From contig OZ020251.1 in assembly GCA_963971285.1 (NCBI GenBank), positions 9,300,001 through 9,364,000 on the forward strand: a stretch of 64,000 nt of DNA, in the 5' to 3' direction. Position 1 is the first letter of the stretch; every line of letters begins with the position of its first letter. Below the pieces are notes generated by a model. It saw only the letters and a list, made by a program, of their open reading frames with translations. It searched no databases and was not told the origin of the DNA. This stretch comes from Astropecten irregularis. Taxonomy: Eukaryota > Echinodermata > Asteroidea > Paxillosida > Astropectinidae. The position numbers and the translations under genes were made by a program. Shown here piece by piece: positions 39,440 to 51,159 of this stretch.

Positions 39440-39670
39440 ATAGGTGGCAAAGTGCGGTAGGCACTCGCCTCTCATTATTGTGGCCCGGGTTCGATCCCGG
39501 CTTGGGTCATGTGAGTAGAATTGTGCGTTTGGTTCTCTCCTATGCTTCGAGGGTTTTTCTCTGGGTTCTCCGGTTTTCCTCCCTCCACAAAAACCAAACA
39601 CTTTCGATCTTAAGCTGTGCTTCGTGATCATATATGGGTTGATGTGGCTGGTTGCCAAAGGGCGCCCATG
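39440..39670 (+). repeat. tRNA-derived SINE-2 copy (best preserved)
   Basis: GTGGCAAAGTGCGGTAGGCA CTCGCCTCTC (A box) and GGCCCGGGTTCGATCCCGGC (B box), then CTGGGTTCTCCGGTTTTCCT CCCTCCACAAAAACC and GTGATCATATATGGGTTGAT. Confidence 0.82.
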
Positions 39671-39715
39671 AAAGCCTGCTACTCGTTCACGTGTATAGCA
39701 CCATCCTTCATAATT

Positions 39716-40440
39716 AGCTGTTTCGCATGCGGCGGAACAGCTTTTGTTTTTGTTATTTTTTTTTTATTTTTTCCTTTTTTTTTTTTTTTTTTTTTTATTT
39801 TTCCACTTTTTTCCCATAGACATAACACAGGGGTTTTCTAAGAGCCACTTCTACCATTATGCCAATTCCGATCAACTTTATACTTGGCACATAGTTAGAC
39901 CATCACCCCGAATAGTGTCCCGCGTAAGTACGTCATCGTGACGTCATCACGTGCACAATTACGTCATCATAAAAGTGCAAAATTTAGGGCTCTTTATCTC
40001 CGGAACGGCAAGTCCGATGCAACTCAAACTTGGTATGCAGGTATATGGGGACGTGTTATAGACAAAAATTGCAGCCACGTGTCGATGATATCATCGTGTG
40101 ATTTTATACGAATTATTCAATTTTTGGACCTTTTCTTTATATCTCCTGAACGACAAATTGCAATTTCGAAATTCTTTCGGTAAAATGTTTGTTATGTTAC
40201 AGGCATATGCCACAAAATACCAAAAAGTGGTGACGTCATGATGACGTCATCAAAAAGCCGATTTATCAAACATCTAATATATTCATACCTGGTATAACTA
40301 TATAACTTTAGTCACAGCAGTAATTTTTTTAATGTTTGATCGTATTTGTACACTTAAATTTGTTTGTACTTCGACATTCAACTTTTTACCAGCAATTTGA
40401 GCATGAATACTTTTAGGGCCTCGTGTGGAGTCACATTGTC
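39716..40440. repeat. Element related to 671-1669 (hairpin, poly-T, CRE-like sites)
   Basis: AGCTGTTTCG...CGGAACAGCT hairpin, then a T-rich tract (39748-39810), CGTCATCGTGACGTCATCAC (39932-39951) and GTGACGTCATGATGACGTCA (about 40229). Right boundary not determined. Confidence 0.55.
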
Positions 40441-42497
40441 ATGTAAATGGTGACCCTAAAAAATAAAAAGAGTAGTTAGATGCTCAAAATAGAGGGAGTT
40501 GGTTGTTTTTTTTAATGACATTGTGTTTGCATCATTAACTTTTATCTAGTACATGATATATCGTTCTTGTTTGTGAAATAGTATCTTGAATTGCAATTTG
40601 GACATGGAGATAATTTCATCTTTGTTCAGTATCAGTGACTGACGATGGTAGAATAAGGAAAACAGAAATCATGATGGAATAACTAGGACGTCGATACGTG
40701 ATTGACAGTGGCTCGAATCAAGTCTACATCTCACTGTCCTTGTCAAAGGTTCCCCCTCACACACACACCCTCACACGGCTGAGTCTTCAATCAAGTCGTT
40801 ATATGCCCAACTAGTGACTTTTGCAGAATGATAACAATCTAAATATGAATGGTCGGCAAATTGCGCTCAGAGTTATTTGGTTATGATGTTCTCCAATAAT
40901 ATAGTGGTGTTAATGATGTTAAACAAGTGACATAAGCAGATATTGAGACAGTGGCAGAACAGAGAGAGAAAAACTCTTCAACCAGTATAGGGTCATGTTC
41001 CGCTAGAGTAGAAGTACACCGTGTGTATGTGTGACCTCGTTAACATAACTGGACTAAACTTTAACAATCTAAAGAGGGCGCTGTCTAACAAGAATGACCT
41101 CCAGCTTAGTGCTATCAAACTGCAGACATATTTATATAATACAGTTCTGGCTGAAAAGCTCACCAGTCATCAGCCAAGTTGGTCGAGAGTTAAAAACGAC
41201 GTACGCGGAAAGTTTGGCTCTAGCTTCGGCATGTTTCTGACAACAGGTGGACCAGTGGGCCTCGGCTGGGTAGAATTACTTATTGAATTATCAAATATTA
41301 ACCTGTGCAAAAAACACAGTCAGAAATCATTCTCAAATCTATAAATGGTAGTATCATACTTTGGTAGCATACCAAATCAGACATTTTCACAAATTTACCT
41401 ATAGCTTACAGGGTATAAAGATGGTGATAGTAGAAACATACAGTTAAAATATTTCTGCCTGAAATGCTTTATTTATCCAGAAAAGAGTAAAACCAGTGAC
41501 CAAATATATTTTTGATCTTTTAAAGATCAAAAAAGAAAAAAGAAAAAACTTAAGAAATACTGTGGCCGTTTTTCACTGTTTTCTCAAAAAGTGGGCACCG
41601 TATGGGACTGAAAGATGTTATTTTGGACAACTAATGAACATAGCAAGTGTACTGGGTAAGTATTATTTCCTTTAAATAAATTTTCAGATATAGTTTTATG
41701 CACAAATCTCTGGGCAATTATAGACAAGTGAACATCAAGAGGACAAAGTTAAGTAACACATTTAAAGGGACCCACTCCCAAGCCAACATTTTTGTCAAAT
41801 TTGCTCGAAATCTGAAGACCAGAACACCCAGGTTGTGATAGCTTGTAGATTTTACATAAACTGCGTGACCTTCAATTGGGCCATAATATTCCAGAAAAGG
41901 TTACAACAATGATTTACACGGGTTGACAATTAACGCATTAGATGTTTATCTAGGGCTGTTTCCCAAACCTAGCATCCGGCCCAGGCTCCGGCTCCATTTC
42001 GTGAAACAATTCTCAAATAACGGGTATTAAGGAGAGCTTTGGTCATGGTTTGGAAGTAGAAAATAGAGTATAATAATTATAATCTGTTTTGAACAAGAGA
42101 ATGGAGCCTCAGCTTCAATGAAAAAAACACAACCTATACTTTTTATCAGCATACGGATAACAGAGCAGAAGCCAATTGTTTGAAAAAAAGGTCATATGTT
42201 TGGAGTGCCATTGCCTCTCAAGAGAGAGTGAAAAGTCACATCGAGTATTGGCTACGAATCTGTATAGTTGTCTATAGATGGCGCTGTATATGACGCCATC
42301 TTTGATGACAGCTCTGAGAAAGTACATGCACAAGGAACAAACCTTGGATGAAACTCGTCTATCAGAATGGTATATTGAAATCAAAGACAAGAAGGACAAG
42401 GATGTAAACAATTTATTGCGATTTGATATGGTTTCACTTCATGGACTCGAAAGTAACTCTATCATCAAACATGGCGCCCAGGGAGCGCCCTCTTTAG
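40441..42497. other. Region upstream of the DRAM exons
   Basis: It should contain the first DRAM exon if the gene is intact, but no sequence encoding the expected first membrane segment and PYISDTG-type motif was found. It holds an R2 copy truncated at its right end (41345-41611) and an interspersed repeat at 41990-42190. Confidence 0.45.
41345..41611 (+). repeat. MITE family R2 copy, right end missing
   Basis: GGTAGTATCATACTTTGGTA through the GATCTTTTAAAGATC palindrome to AAAAAGTGGGCACCGTATGG GACTGAA, then unrelated sequence. Confidence 0.82.
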
Positions 42498-42697
42498 TCC
42501 AATCCCCTGACGGCTTCTTTTTCTCGCTTTATATTGCAGCTGCTGCAACGGCTTATTTGGTGTACAAGAAGATTTCTGACAGAGGAAAAGAGGTTCCGAC
42601 TTGTGTCTTGAAATGGAACAGCATTGCTGTTGTACTTGGATACTTGTCTGCATTCGGCCTGAGCCTGGTGGCAAACTTTCAGATGTATATGGGAGAA
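42498..42697 (+). CDS. DRAM2: DRAM exon A
   Basis: Acceptor CTCTTTAG; it encodes QSPDGFFFSLYIAAAATAYL, VYKKISDRGKEVP and LGYLSAFGLSLVANFQ. Donor GAA|GTATGA. An alternative acceptor ATATTGCAG at 42539 is in the same phase and would shorten helix 2; the longer form fits the family better. Confidence 0.75.
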
Positions 42698-45465
42698 GTA
42701 TGAACTTTCCACAACCATTTTCCGATCCACATTATTATAGCAAAACCGGTACATCTTGTTTGAAACAACTTCGGGTACATTCCAGTACATGTTTGGCGTC
42801 GATAGTACAATACTTAGTCTTGACTAAAACCATTATTTGCACATGCAAAATGACAGCATTTAAGTTGATCAAGCACTGTCGTGAGAAAACACGTTTTAAG
42901 ATACTCACATTCAAACAACATAAAAAGCTATGTACAGTAGTTGGCATAGGCCCATATATCTGTGTTTGAATATCCGAAGACCATTTTGAGGCAAAAAATC
43001 TTTTTTCCGGTCTACATATTTTTCATTGTCTATGTATTTGCACCAAGGAACGCCAATGGAGCTGCAGAACATCATACACTTCGCGGGAGCCGTAATGTGC
43101 TTCGGCATTGGAATACTGTATGGCGCCCTCTTGAGTCGGATCTCTTACGCTTTGGCGACTGATTACTGGTCTCGTGCCATGGCGTTAGTGCGTACCATTC
43201 TGACGGTCATTGCCACTGGGCTATTAATTTCCAGTATCCTTTTTATGTGCAGTGGTCGTGTTCGCTGTTCAAGATCCTGTACGCACAACGACAAACATAA
43301 GCTAATACACGGGTTTACACCTTGGAGGCCATCTTAGATTTTGATCGCAACTTCAAAACGAGGCACTTCCACGCATGCGCACTTTTCGAAGTGTAAACCC
43401 GTCCATTGTCGAAGACAATACACGGGTTTACACTTCGGCGGTTTTGATTGCGACTTCAAAACGAGGCACTATCACCCATGCGCACTTTTAGAAGTGTTAA
43501 CCCGTGTATAATTATTACTATACCACTTGAATATTAACGACCTAGAACCAATCACAATTGGTCAATTCACCATCACGTGCCAGTGGATATATTTGCTAAT
43601 CACTTGCGAGTAGGCCGGGGAATCTCCGAAGGAACTGTTACACATCTCACTGCACATGAAACATCTCACTGCGCATCTATCCTATTTTGCAGTGCGCGTG
43701 CGTGAACTTCGCCCCACATGAAGTTCACGAAAACAAACTTTTTTGCTAGACTTCTCGACGAAGTTGTGGACAATAAAGAATATTTATGAGGTAAAGAAAA
43801 ACAAATGTTACATGGTTTATTTCGGGTGGACAGTCGATACTACATACCCTCCGTGTTGGATCTTAACAAACTAGTTTGTTAACTTTCAACACCTCGGGAA
43901 CTAGACTCGACTGTCCAACCTCAAACAGTGTGATATTTGTATACTAAAATTAAAGAGAGCATAAAGGATTTGCAAGGCCTCCAAAAAAATTATTAAGTTT
44001 GAGACAGAAAATGGACTCAACAGTTCGTAAACAGAGCAAACAGTCACCATGGGAAATCTTGGTTCATCAGATGCTGAGTTTTTCAAGCAAATCAAGATTT
44101 AGTGTCTTTTCCAAAGATCATTCGTACGAACCATTTTTGGAACAAACATAAAGTACACCCTCACTTGAGTTGTTTTCGTTATAAATCCCCTTTCACTCAA
44201 GGTATGAAGATGGTGCTAGTAGAAACATACCATTAAAATATTTTCACCTGAAATGCTGTTTTCATCCAGAAATTAGTAAAACAAACAACGGAAACAGTTT
44301 TGATCTTGGGGTAAGATCGAAACCATTCTCCATGTTTTACAAGAAAAATTGAGTCAGGTTTTCGCTATTTTCTCGTGACTCAAATGTCCGATTGAACTCA
44401 AATGTTCACAGGTTTATTATTTCATGTACATGTTTGATCAGACAAGGTATGAGTGCTGTCCTGTGACCTTTACCATATATGGGAGCATATAGGATTTGCA
44501 AGGCCTCCAAAAAAAAAATGATTGAGTTTGAGACAGAAAATGGACTCAACAGTTCATAAACAGTGCAAACAGTCACCATGGGAAATCTCGGTTCATCAGA
44601 TACTGGGTTTTTCAAAGAAATCAAGTTTTAGTGTCTTTTCCAAAGATCGTTCGTCCGAACGGACACCCTCACTTGAGTTGTTTTAGTTATTTCCTTTCAC
44701 TCAAGGTATGAAGATGGTGTTGGTAAAAACAACCCGTTAAAATATTTCCACCTAAAATGCTGAATTTATACAGAAATTTGTAAAAAAAAAAAAAACTGTT
44801 TTGATCTCATTGGCAACGTACCTAAACAGAAATGTTAACAAATTTACGTATAACTTTCATGGTAAAAACATGTACCGTTCAAATAATTATTTCCACCTGA
44901 AATGCCAGAAACAAAGACCAAAAACAGTTTTGATCTCATGGTAAGATCAAAACCTCATACTCATAAAATAAGTCGGAACAGCTCCGTGTTCGTCCACGAA
45001 CACTTAAATGTCTAGTTAATATTATCATTATACTTTATCACCCTCTAAGTTTGTTTACAACTTATCTTATACTCATTCTTTTTATTTTATGAGACAGATT
45101 GAGTCGGGTTTTCGCTATTTCATCGTGAATGAGCTCAAATTTTCATAGGTTTATTTGTTCACGTTAATGTTTGATCAGACACAATGTGAGTGCTGTCCTG
45201 TGACCTTTACCAATCATGAACCTTTAACCTGAAAGGGTACTTCAGGAGATATTCCCTCAGGGCGTGAAACTAAACTTTACATTACTTGTAACTGATTTCT
45301 TAACATCCTCCAAGCCAATGAAATTGCAATGTTCTTACGAAGTCACTAAAAGACTGTTATTACCCTTATAGCTATTACCTTGTATCATTTACATGTGTAA
45401 CGATATCTATGGAGGAGTTTGATGGCACATGGGCCGAGCAGATGATGTGGAAACCGGGAGACGAG
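42498..45465 (+). CDS. DRAM2: DRAM-family membrane protein (DRAM2-like), partial, 3 exons
   Basis: DRAM proteins are six-helix lysosomal membrane proteins of the Frag1/DRAM/Sfk1 family that promote autophagy; DRAM1 is a p53 target in mammals. Exons: 42498-42697, 43068-43233, 45353-45465. The product carries LGYLSAFGLSLVANFQ, FAGAVMCFGIGILYGALLSR ISY and EEFDGTWAEQMMWKPGDE, matching DRAM2 LGILSCLGLSIVANFQ, its next helix and GTDLEQKLHWNPEDKG. The part found covers helices 2-5. The N-terminal exon and the last helix are not seen; the 3' end must lie beyond the satellite array. DRAM1 is less similar. Confidence 0.82.
43068..43233 (+). CDS. DRAM2: DRAM exon B
   Basis: Acceptor GGAGCTGCAG; it encodes NIIHFAGAVMCFGIGILYGA, RISYALATDYWSRAMALVRT and ILTVIATGLLIS. 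The donor is CCA|GTATCCTTTT, the U12 GT-type consensus. Confidence 0.78.
43306..43509. repeat. Two tandem foldback elements
   Basis: TACACGGGTTTACAC...GTGTAAACCCGT (43306-43402) and ATACACGGGTTTACAC...GTGTTAACCCGTGTAT (43418-43509). Each carries ACTTCAAAACGAGGCACT and a CATGCGCACTTTT block. The termini resemble those of 7475-8457 (TTTACAC/GTGTAAA). Confidence 0.85.
43950..45225 (-). repeat. Family R7 copies, degraded, with AGATCAAAAC fragments
   Basis: Blocks GGATTTGCAAGGCCTCC, GAGACAGAAAATGGACTCAA CAGTT, GTGCAAACAGTCACCATGGG and AAGATCGTTCGTCCGAACG occur twice (about 43960-44140 and 44485-44665). AGTGCTGTCCTGTGACCTTT occurs near 44451 and 45190. All are the reverse of 28262-28700. Confidence 0.72.
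45353..45465 (+). CDS. DRAM2: DRAM exon C
   Basis: Encodes a short loop, YYLVSFTCVTISMEEFDG then TWAEQMMWKPGDE. Donor GAG|GTAAGC. The region from LVSFTC on aligns with DRAM2 without gaps; the first ten residues depend on the chosen acceptor. Confidence 0.72.
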
Positions 45466-46380
45466 GTAAGCCATTTTGGTCTCTTTTAGAAACACCAATG
45501 AAGCAGGCCTTCATTTTAGTAAAAAATGAGGAGAGCTGCAAATCCAACTCCTTAAATCAGCATAGAGCCTACTTATACTAGTGAATAAAGAGAGCAATTT
45601 GCTCTTGCTAAACCAAGTTTCTGCATGTATCCGGTGTCGGAAAAAGAGAACATGCCAACATTTGCTTGTCCTGTTGAAAATTTTGGTATTTTCCGCAAAG
45701 GGTAAATGTTGGCTTAAAAAATGTATGTGACGTTTTGAAAAAGGCAAGCTCTCCTTAAATTGTTAAGGACGATCTTTGAAATCTGGCTGCTCATTTCTGG
45801 GGCAGACTGAGGAAAAACAAAATTACACGTGTCTTTTTATTTTCAGTCTAGATCATAGATCTGAATTTTTGAACCTGAAGTCGCCCTGCATAGCGAAAAC
45901 TGTAATGATTTATAAATCATGTTATGGCGTTCTACACTGTATGTGTATTATTATATGGCAGCGCGCTGTCAACTCCAATATTTGAAACTGTCTTTGAAAT
46001 CTGGCTGCTCATTTCTGGGGCAGACTGAGGAAAAACAAAATTACACGTGTCTTTTTATTTTCAGTCTAGATCATAGATCTGAATTTTTTGAACCTGAAGT
46101 CGCCCTGCATAGCGAAATCTGTAATGATTTATAAATCATGTTATGGCGTTCTACACTGTATGTGTATTATTATATGGCAGCGCGCTGTCAAATCCAATAT
46201 TTGAAAACGATCTTTGAAATCTGACTGCTCATTTCTGGGGCAGACTGAGGAAAAACAAAATTACACGTGTCTTTTTATTTTCAGTCTAGATAATAGATCT
46301 TAATTTTTGAACCTGAAGTCGCCCTGCATGGCGAAATCTGTAATGATTTATAAATCATGTTATGACGTTCTACACTGTAT

Positions 46381-48554
46381 ATGTATTATTATATGGCAGC
46401 GCGCTGTCAACTCCAATATTTGAAACTATCTTTTAAATCTGGCTGCTCATTTCTGGGGCAGACTGAGGAAAAACAAAATTACACGTGTCTTTTTATTTTC
46501 AGTCTAGATCATAGATCTGAATTTTTGAACCTGAAGTCGCCCTGCATAGCGAAATCTGTAATGATTGATATATCATGTTATGACGTTCTACACTGTATGT
46601 GTATTATTATATGGCAGCGCGCTGTCAAATCCAATATTTGAAACTATCTTTGAAATCTGACTGCTCATTTCTCTGGCAAACTCTGGAAAAACAAAATTAC
46701 ACGTGTCTTTTTTTTTCAGTGTAGGTCATAGATCTGAATTGCTGAATCTGAAGTCGCTCTGCGTTGCGAAATCTGTAATGATTTATTATATCATGTTATT
46801 ACGTTCTACACTCTATGTTTACTATATGTGGCAGTCTAATTCTATATTTTGAACACGATCTTTGAAATCTGGCTGCTCATTTCTGGGGCAGACTGAGGAA
46901 AAACAAAAGAACACGTGTCTTTTTATTTTCAGTCTAGATCATAGATCTGAATTTTTGAGCCTGAAGTCGCCCTGCATAGTGAAATCTGTAATGATTTATA
47001 AATCATGTTACGACGTTCTACACTGTATGTGTATTATTATATGGCAGCGCGCTGTCAAATCCAATATTTGAAAATGATCTTTGAAATCTGGCTGCTCATT
47101 TCTGGGGCAGACTGAGGAAAAACAAAATTACACGTGTCTTTTTATTTTCAGTCTAGATCATAGATCTGAATTTTTTGAACCTGAAGTCGCCCTGCATAGC
47201 GAAATCTGTAATGATTTATAAATCATGTTATGGCGTTCTACACTGTATGTGTATTATTATATGGCAGCGCGCTGTCAAATCCAATATTTGAAAACGATCT
47301 TTGAAATCTGACTGCTCATTTCTGGGGCAGACTGAGGAAAAACAAAATTACACGTGTCTTTTTATTTTCAGTCTAGATAATAGATCTTAATTTTTGAACC
47401 TGAAGTCGCCCTGCATGGCGAAATCTGTAATGATTTATAAATCATGTTATGACGTTCTACACTGTATATGTATTATTATATGGCAGCGCGCTGTCAACTC
47501 CAATATTTGAAACTATCTTTTAAATCTGGCTGCTCATTTCTGGGGCAGACTGAGGAAAAACAAAATTACACGTGTCTTTTTATTTTCAGTCTAGATCATA
47601 GATCTGAATTTTTGAACCTGAAGTCGCCCTGCATAGCGAAATCTGTAATGATTGATATATCATGTTATGACGTTCTACACTGTATGTGTATTATTATATG
47701 GCAGCGCGCTGTCAAATCCAATATTTGAAACTATCTTTGAAATCTGACTGCTCATTTCTCTGGCAAACTCTGGAAAAACAAAATTACACGTGTCTTTTTT
47801 TTTCAGTGTAGGTCATAGATCTGAATTGCTGAATCTGAAGTCGCTCTGCGTTGCGAAATCTGTAATGATTTATTATATCATGTTATTACGTTCTACACTG
47901 TATGTTTACTATATGTGGCAGTCTAATTCTATATTTTGAACACGATCTTTGAAATCTGGCTGCTCATTTCTGGGGCAGACTGAGGAAAAACAAAAGAACA
48001 CGTGTCTTTTTATTTTCAGTCTAGATCATAGATCTGAATTTTTGAACCTGAAGTCGCCCTGCATAGTGAAATCTGTAATGATTTATAAATCATGTTACGA
48101 CGTTGTACACTGTATGATTATTATTATATGGCAGCGCGCTGTCAAATCCAATATTTGAAAATGATCTTTGAAATCTGGCTGCTCATTTCTGGGGCAGACT
48201 GAGGAAAAACAAAATTACACGTGTCTTTTTATTTTCAGTCTAGATAATAGATCTTAATTTTTGAACCTGAAGTCGCCCTGCATGGCGAAATCTGTAATGA
48301 TTTATAAATCATGTTATGACGTTCTACACTGTATATGTATTATTATATGGCAGCGCGCTGTCAACTCCAATATTTGAAACTATCTTTTAAATCTGGCTGC
48401 TCATTTCTGGGGCAGACTGAGGAAAAACAAAATTACACGTGTCTTTTTATTTTCAGTCTACATCATAGATCTGAATGTTTTGAACCTGAAGTCGCCCTGC
48501 ATAGCGAAATCTGTAATGATTTATAAATCATGTTATGGCGTTCTACACTGTATG
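46381..48554. repeat. Higher-order repeat, 1087 bp, two adjacent copies
   Basis: 46381-47467 and 47468-48554 are near-identical five-monomer blocks. The 1087-bp offset continues on the right (48530 versus 49617, 49036 versus 50123). Confidence 0.88.
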
Positions 48555-51159
48555 TGTATTATTATATGGCAGCGCGCTGTCAACTCCAATATTTGAAACT
48601 ATCTTTTAAATCTGGCTGCTCATTTCTGGGGCAGACTGAGGAAAAACAAAATTACACGTGTCTTTTTATTTTCAGTCTAGATCATAGATCTGAATTTTTG
48701 AACCTGAAGTCGCCCTGCAAACCGAAATCTGTAATGTTTTACATATCATACCATACCAGTTTACACTGTATGTGTATGCCAGCACTCAGTCTAATTCTAT
48801 ATTTTTAAGTCGATCTTTGGAATCTGGCTGCTCATTTCTGGGGCAGACTGAGGAAAAACAAAATTACACGTGTCTTTTAATTTTTATTCTAGATCATAGA
48901 TCTGAATTTTTGAACCTGAAGTCGCTCTGCATAGCGAAATCTGTAGTGATTTATAAATCATGTTATGACGTTCTACACTGTATGTGTATTATTATATGGC
49001 AGCGCGCTGTCAAATCCAATATTTGAAGACGATCTTTGAAATATGGCTGCTCATTTCTGGGGCAGACTGAGGAAAAACAAAATTACACGTGCCTTTTTAT
49101 TTTCAGTCTAGATCATAGATCTGAATTTTTGAACCTGAAGTCGCCCTGCATAGCGAAATCTGTAATGATTTATAAATCATGTTACGACGTTCTACACTGT
49201 ATGTGTATTATTATATGGCAGCGCGCTGTCAAATCCAATATTTGAAAATGATCTTTGAAATCTGGCTGCTCATTTCTGGGGCAGACTGAGGAAAAACAAA
49301 ATTACACGTGCCTTTTTATTTTCAGTCTAGATCATAGATCTTAATTTTTGAACCTGAAGTCGCCCTGCATAGCGAAATCTGTAATGATTTATAAATCATG
49401 TTACGACGTTCTACACTGTATGTGTATTATTATATGGCAGCGCGCTGTCAACTCCAATATTTGAAACTATCTTTTAAATCTGGCTGCTCATTTCTGGGGC
49501 AGACTGAGGAAAAACAAAATTACACGTGTCTTTTTATTTTCAGTCTACATCATAGATCTGAATTTTTTGAACCTGAAGTCGCCCTGCATAGCGAAATCTG
49601 TAATGATTTATAAATCATGTTATGGCGTTCTACACTGTATGTGTATTATTATATGGCAGCGCGCTGTCAACTCCAACATTTGAAACTATCTTTTAAATCT
49701 GGCTGCTCATTTCTGGGGCAGACTGAGGAAAAACAAAATTACACGTGTCTTTTTATTTTCAGTCTAGATCATAGATCTGAATTTTTGAACCTGAAGTCGC
49801 CCTGCTTAGCGAAATCTGTAATGTTTTACATATCATACCATACCGGTTTACACTGTACGTGTATGCCAGCACTCAGTCTAATTCTATATTTTGAAGACGA
49901 TCTTTGGAATCTGGCTGCTCATTTCTGGGGCAGACTGAGGAAAAACAAAATTACACGTGTCTTTTAATTTTTATTCTAGATCATAGATCTGAATTTTTGA
50001 ACCTGAAGTCGCTCTGCATAGCGAAATCTGTAGTGATTTATAAATCATGTTATGACGTTCTACACTGTATGTATATTATTATATGGCAGCGCGCTGTAAA
50101 ATCCAATATTTGAAGACGATCTTTGAAATATGGCTGCTCATTTCTGGGGCAGACTGAGGAAAAACAAAATTACACGTGCCTTTTTATTTTCAGTCTAGAT
50201 CATAGATCTGAATTTTTTAACCTGAAGTCGCCCTGCATAGCGAAATCTGTAATGATTTATAAATCATGTTATGGCGTTCTACATTGTATGTGTATTATTA
50301 TATGGCAGCGCGCTGTCAAATCCAATATTTGAAAACGATCTTTGAAATCTAGCTGCTCATTTCTGGGGCCTACTGAGGAAAAACAAAATTACACGTGTCT
50401 TTTTTTTTCAGTTTAGGTCATAGATCTGAATTGCTGAACCTGAAGTCGCCCTGCATAGCGAAATCTGTACATTTTACATATCATACCATACCGGTTTACA
50501 CTGTATGTGTATGCCAGCAGTCAGTCTAATTCTATATTTTGAAGACGATCTTTGCAATCTGGCTGCTCATTTCTTTGGCAAACTCAGGAAAAACAAAATT
50601 ACACGTGTCTTTTTATTTTCAGACTAGATCATAGATCTGAATTTTTGAACCTGAAGTCGCCCTGCATAGCGAAATCTGTAATGATTGATATATCATGTTA
50701 TGACGTTCTACACTGTATGTGTATTATTATATGGCAGCGCGCTGTCAAATCCAATATTTTGAAAACGATCTCTGAAATCTGACTGCTCATTTCTCGTGCA
50801 AACTCAGGAAAAACAAAATTACACGTGTCTTTTTTTTTCAGTGTAGGTCATAGATCTGAATTGCTGAATCTGAAGTCGCTCTGCGTGGCGAAATCTGTAA
50901 TGATTTATTATATCATGTTATTACGTTCTACACTGTATGTGTACTATATGTGGTAGTCTAATTCTATATTTTGAACACGATCTTTGAAATGTGGCTGCTC
51001 AATTATGGGGCAAACTTAGGAAAATTCCAATTGCACTTGTCTTTTTATTTTCAGTCTAGATCAGCGATCTTAATTTCTAATCCTGAAGTCCCCCTGCGAA
51101 GCAAAATCTGTAATGATTTATATATCATGTTATTACGCTCAACACTGTATGAGTGTTAT

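Larger units (their letters stand above)
43234..45352 (+). other. DRAM2: Probable U12-type GT-AG intron of the DRAM gene
   Basis: Begins GTATCCTTTT. Upstream of the frame-compatible AG at 45351-45352 lies GTTCTTACGAAG, a possible U12 branch site (TTCTTAC) about 15 bases away. The acceptor is less sure than the donor: a nearer AG at 45370-45371 is out of frame. Contains two tandem foldbacks (43306-43509) and R7 copies. Confidence 0.65.

Noticed and set aside
41021..41344. 107-codon plus ORF as an upstream DRAM exon
   Set aside because: No hydrophobic first helix, no DRAM motif and no suitable donor; it overlaps the start of an R2 MITE.
42278..42497. Upstream extension of the DRAM exon A reading frame
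   Set aside because: The frame is open but charged and unlike DRAM. An acceptor at 42497 gives a better match beginning QSPDGFFF.
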